Source: Panopea generosa
Lineage: Eukaryota > Mollusca > Bivalvia > Adapedonta > Hiatellidae
DNA: 64,000 nt
Reading direction: 5' to 3'
Assembly (NCBI GenBank): GCA_029582155.1
Contig: CM055897.1
Coordinates: forward strand, 92,393,829 to 92,457,828
The notes beneath the pieces were generated by a model, which saw only the letters and a list, made by a program, of their open reading frames with translations, had not been told where the DNA came from and searched no databases. The position numbers were made by a program, and so were the translations under genes. This document shows positions 60,765 to 64,000 of the stretch, in pieces (positions within the stretch are counted from its first letter, which is position 1; the number at the start of each line of letters is the position of its first letter).

Positions 60765-62806
60765 TAATATAATGTGACAAAAATAAAACGGTGCCAATTA
60801 AAAAAACGTTTTCACAATTTAACGAAAAAGGACCCCAAATTACGGAACCGTAACACAATGTGACGAAAATATGACAGTGCCAATTTACATAACGTTGAAA
60901 CAATGTGGAGAAAATAAGGCAGTGCCAAATTAAAGAATCGTAACACAATGTGACGAGAATAAGACGCAAATTTACATAACGGTAACACAATGTGACGAAA
61001 ATAAGGCAATTTACATAATGGTAACACAATGGGACGAAAATATGGTGGTGCCAATTTACATAACGGTAACATGATGTGACGAAAATAAGGCGGCGCCAAC
61101 TTACATAATAGTAACATGATGTGACGAAAATAAGGCGGTGCCAATTTACATAATAGTAACATAATGTGATGAAAACAAAAGGGTGCCAATTTACAGAACA
61201 ATAACATAATGTGACAAAAATAAGGCGATGCCAATTTACGGAACGGTAACTTGATGTGACGAAAATAAGGCGAGGCCAGTTAACGGAATGGTAATGTAAT
61301 GTGACGAAATTAAGGTGATGCCATTTGACGGAATGGTAACATAAAGTGACGAAAATAAAGCGGTTCTAATTGACAGAACAGTACCATGATGTGACGAAAA
61401 TAAGGCAGTGGCAGTGCCAATTTACCTAACGGTAGCGCAATATGACGAAAATAAGTCGGTGCTAATTTGCAGAACATTAACATAATGTGACGAAAATAAG
61501 TCGGTGCTAATTTACAGAACATTAACATAATGTGACAAAAATAAGGCGATGCCAATTTACGGAACGGTAACGTAATGTGAAGAAAATAAGGCGGTGCCAA
61601 TTAACATAACGGTAATGCAATGTGACGAAAATAAGGTGGTGGCAATTAACGGAACGGTAACATAATGTGACAAAAATAAGGCAATGCCAATTTACGGAAC
61701 AGTAACATAATTTGATGAAAATAAGGTTGTGCCAATTTACACATTGGTAACACGATGTGACAAAAATAAGGCGGCGCCAATTTACATAACGGTAATGCAA
61801 TGTGACGAAAATAAGGCAATGCGAATTTACAGAACAGTAACATAATGTGACGAAAAAAAGGCGATGCCAATTTACGGAACGGTAACATAATGTGATGAAA
61901 ATAATGCAATACCAATTTATAGATTAAAAACATATTATGACGGAAATGAGGTGGTGCCAATTTACGGAATGGTAACATGTAACGAAAATAAAGCGATGCC
62001 AATTTACGGAACTGTAACATAATGTGACGAAAATAAGGCGATGCCAATTTATGGAATGGTAACATAATGTGACGAAAATAAGGTGATGCTAATTTACAGA
62101 ACGGTGGCTATGCCAATTTACGGAATGGTAGCATAATGTGATAAAAATAAGGCGGTGCCAATTTACAGATTGGTAACATGATGTGACGAAAATTAGGCGG
62201 TGCAAATTTACAAAACGGTTACGTAATGTGACTGAAATAAGGTGGTGCTAATTTACAGAACAGTAACATAATGTTATGAAAATAAGGCGGTGCCAATTTA
62301 CAGTTTGGTAACATGATGTGACAAAAATAAGGTGATGCTAATTTACAGAATAGTAACATAATGTGACGAAGTAAGGCGATGCCAATTTACGGAACGGTAA
62401 CATAATGTGACGAAAATAAGGCGGTGCCAATTAACGGAACGGTAACACGATATGACGAAAATAAAGAGGTGCCAATTTACGGAACAGTAACATGATGTGA
62501 CGAAAATTAGGCTCTGCTTATTTACAGAACAGTAACACAATGTGAAGAAAATAAAGCGGTGCCAATTTACGGAACGGTAACACGATGTGACGAAAATAAA
62601 AAGGTGCCAATTTACGGAACAGTAACATGATGTGACGAATATTAGGCTCTGCTTATATACAGAACAGTAACACAATGTGACGAAAATAAGGCGGTGCCAA
62701 TTTACGGAACGGTAACACGATGTGACGGAAAAAACGTCGGTGCCATTTTACGGAACGGAATCATAATGTGACAAAAATAAGGCGATACCAGTTTACGGAA
62801 CATTAG
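60765..62806. repeat. Second 45-bp satellite array, about 45 copies
   Basis: Unit AAAATAAGGCGGTGCCAATT followed by TACGGAACGGTAACATAATG and TGACG, 45 bp, with more divergence and indels than the 51.6-54.9 kb array and no evident sequence relation to it. Multiple short open frames (KLAPPYFRHIMLPFR and similar on the minus strand) are artefacts of the 45-bp period. It lies upstream of the channel start codon. Confidence 0.96.
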
Positions 62807-63650
62807 CACTCAACTAGATAGTTTTATAATGCATCTTTTCGAATATTTAGGACTACTGTTTAAAAATAGTCTCGTTTATTTCGGGACTGAAATCACAACC
62901 ATTGCGTCAATATGTGAATCTGACGGCAAAGTGAATTCACACAGAAAATTTTACATCAACACCGCCAGAGGTGAATTATTTGGGTAATTTCACTTTTAAA
63001 TTAGCTCTCGAAGCGAATGCATCATATAAAATTTAAAGGTAAATATACCGAGGACACGAAGTTAAGATAGGAGGGGAAGAAGTGCGGCGGCGAAAACGGA
63101 AGAGATAAGGCAGACAACATCGGTGGAAGAGACAGATGACGAGGCAGTTCACGTTGAATTCATTTCTTGTATCTAGTGTCTTGTATTCAACTATCGGCGA
63201 CTGAGGACGAGTCAGGTAATGTTTTAGACACGTGGCAGAAGGCTATTGAACCTAGGATGATTTCTCCTACTCGGTACTTTGAAGGTAAAAAAACCCATAA
63301 AAATATGACTAGCATATATACATTAAATTGGCAAGTTTGTTAGGCCAAGACAGAAAGACAGATATCCCCAGCAAATATTTGTTATTGAAAAAGGTTTGAT
63401 AGTCTTAAGTATGTGCAAATAAGAGCATTGCTAGTTTAAGAGAATGGACAGACGTTTTTATGACATTTGCATCCATTTAATAGGTTCAGTTCACAGAAAA
63501 AGGAACAGAAATTGTTAAGTACATGTCTGTGATAAGGGAAGCAGAATTTCACTTCCTCCCGCATATGGCATGGCAATTGTATTACGAGCAATTCAGGATT
63601 CATCAAGCTGTAAGTCCCCAATCTTTGGGGAAGCTCAAAACTAATTTATG
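62807..63650. other. Unclassified stretch between two arrays
   Basis: A GC-richer patch at about 63050-63290 has open plus-strand translation (SAAAKTEEIRQTTSVEETDD; LSATEDESGNVLDTWQKAIE) that does not match any family I know. It may be an eroded retroelement or nothing. The rest is AT-rich. Confidence 0.4.
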
Positions 63651-63654
63651 GTTA

Positions 63655-64000
63655 CGAAATATGACTGGGTCAAATGGCGGACTGGCTATAAGGGTAGCTA
63701 TATAAGGAGAAGTGTTGGCAGTTATGACTGGGTCAAATGGGGGACTGGCTATAAGGGTAGTCATACAAGAAGAAAGGTTGGCCATTATGACTAGGTCAAA
63801 TGGGGGACTGACCATACAGGGTAGTCATACAAGAAGAAAGGTTGGCCATTATGACTAGGTCAAAGGGGGGGGGGGGGGGGGGAGGGACTGGCCATACAGG
63901 GTGGTCATACAAGAAGAAAGGTTGGCCATTATGACTAGGTCAAAGGGGGGACTGATCATACAGGGTAGTCATACAAGAAGAAAGGTTGGCCATTATGACT
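63655..64000. repeat. 64-bp tandem array, runs off the right edge
   Basis: Unit GGCCATTATGACTAGGTCAA followed by ATGGGGGACTGACCATACAG and GGTAGTCATACAAGAAGAAA, about 64 bp, five or more copies and continuing past 64000. One copy has expanded its G run to G18 (63865-63882). Confidence 0.93.

Noticed and set aside
60754..62675. Minus-strand frames with KLAPPYFRHIMLPFR-type repeats
   Set aside because: Translation of a diverged 45-bp satellite; frames are broken by indels and overlap each other.
63050..63340. Possible coding segment with SVEETDDEAVHVEF and LSATEDESGNVLDTWQKAIE
   Set aside because: The two pieces are in broken frames and match no family I recognise; kept only as an unclassified stretch.

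Overview
This is a strongly AT-rich eukaryotic window with long introns, nested transposon fragments and several very large tandem arrays. It contains no bacterial operons, rRNA or CRISPR. The repeat style (kilobase minisatellites, tRNA-headed SINEs, L1/Tx1-type LINE remnants, Tc1 and TTAA-type elements) and the channel gene point to an invertebrate animal. I think a bivalve or other mollusc is most likely, but that is inference from general resemblance.

Only one host gene can be supported. It lies on the minus strand and is the 5' part of a two-pore channel gene (TPCN family, endolysosomal cation channels). Eight exons join in frame with GT-AG introns: 57636-58064 (ATG, 143-residue N-terminus), 50233-50315, 48102-48222 (S1), 36612-36740 (S2), 12459-12581 (S3-S4), 12123-12241 (S5), 7990-8094 (pore) and 2907-3033 (S6). 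They give 1236 nt, or 412 codons, which is exactly the cytosolic N-terminus plus the first six-transmembrane domain. The second domain and C-terminus must lie left of position 1. The visible gene already spans more than 55 kb because of its introns.

Layout from left to right. 1-2906 holds no recognised gene. 3034-7989 (intron 7) holds a 71-bp satellite (3430-5642) and a 55-bp repeat. 8095-12122 (intron 6) holds an antisense LINE 3' fragment and a degenerate array. 12582-36611 (intron 4, 24 kb) holds a 49-bp minisatellite, a Tc1 transposase relic, a 24-bp array, a broken LINE (with a TTAA-flanked miniature transposon nested in it) and a tRNA-type SINE. 36741-48101 (intron 3) holds SINE relics, a hairpin element, a 1.5-kb AGT-type array and a 43-bp satellite with a SINE at its edge. 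48223-50232 (intron 2) holds a foldback element. 50316-57635 (intron 1) holds a 3.3-kb array of 45-bp units. 58065-64000 (upstream of the ATG) holds a second, different 45-bp array and a 64-bp array that runs off the window.

Many long open frames here are artefacts: array periods of 24, 45 and 3 are multiples of three and lack stops in several frames. I do not annotate them as genes.
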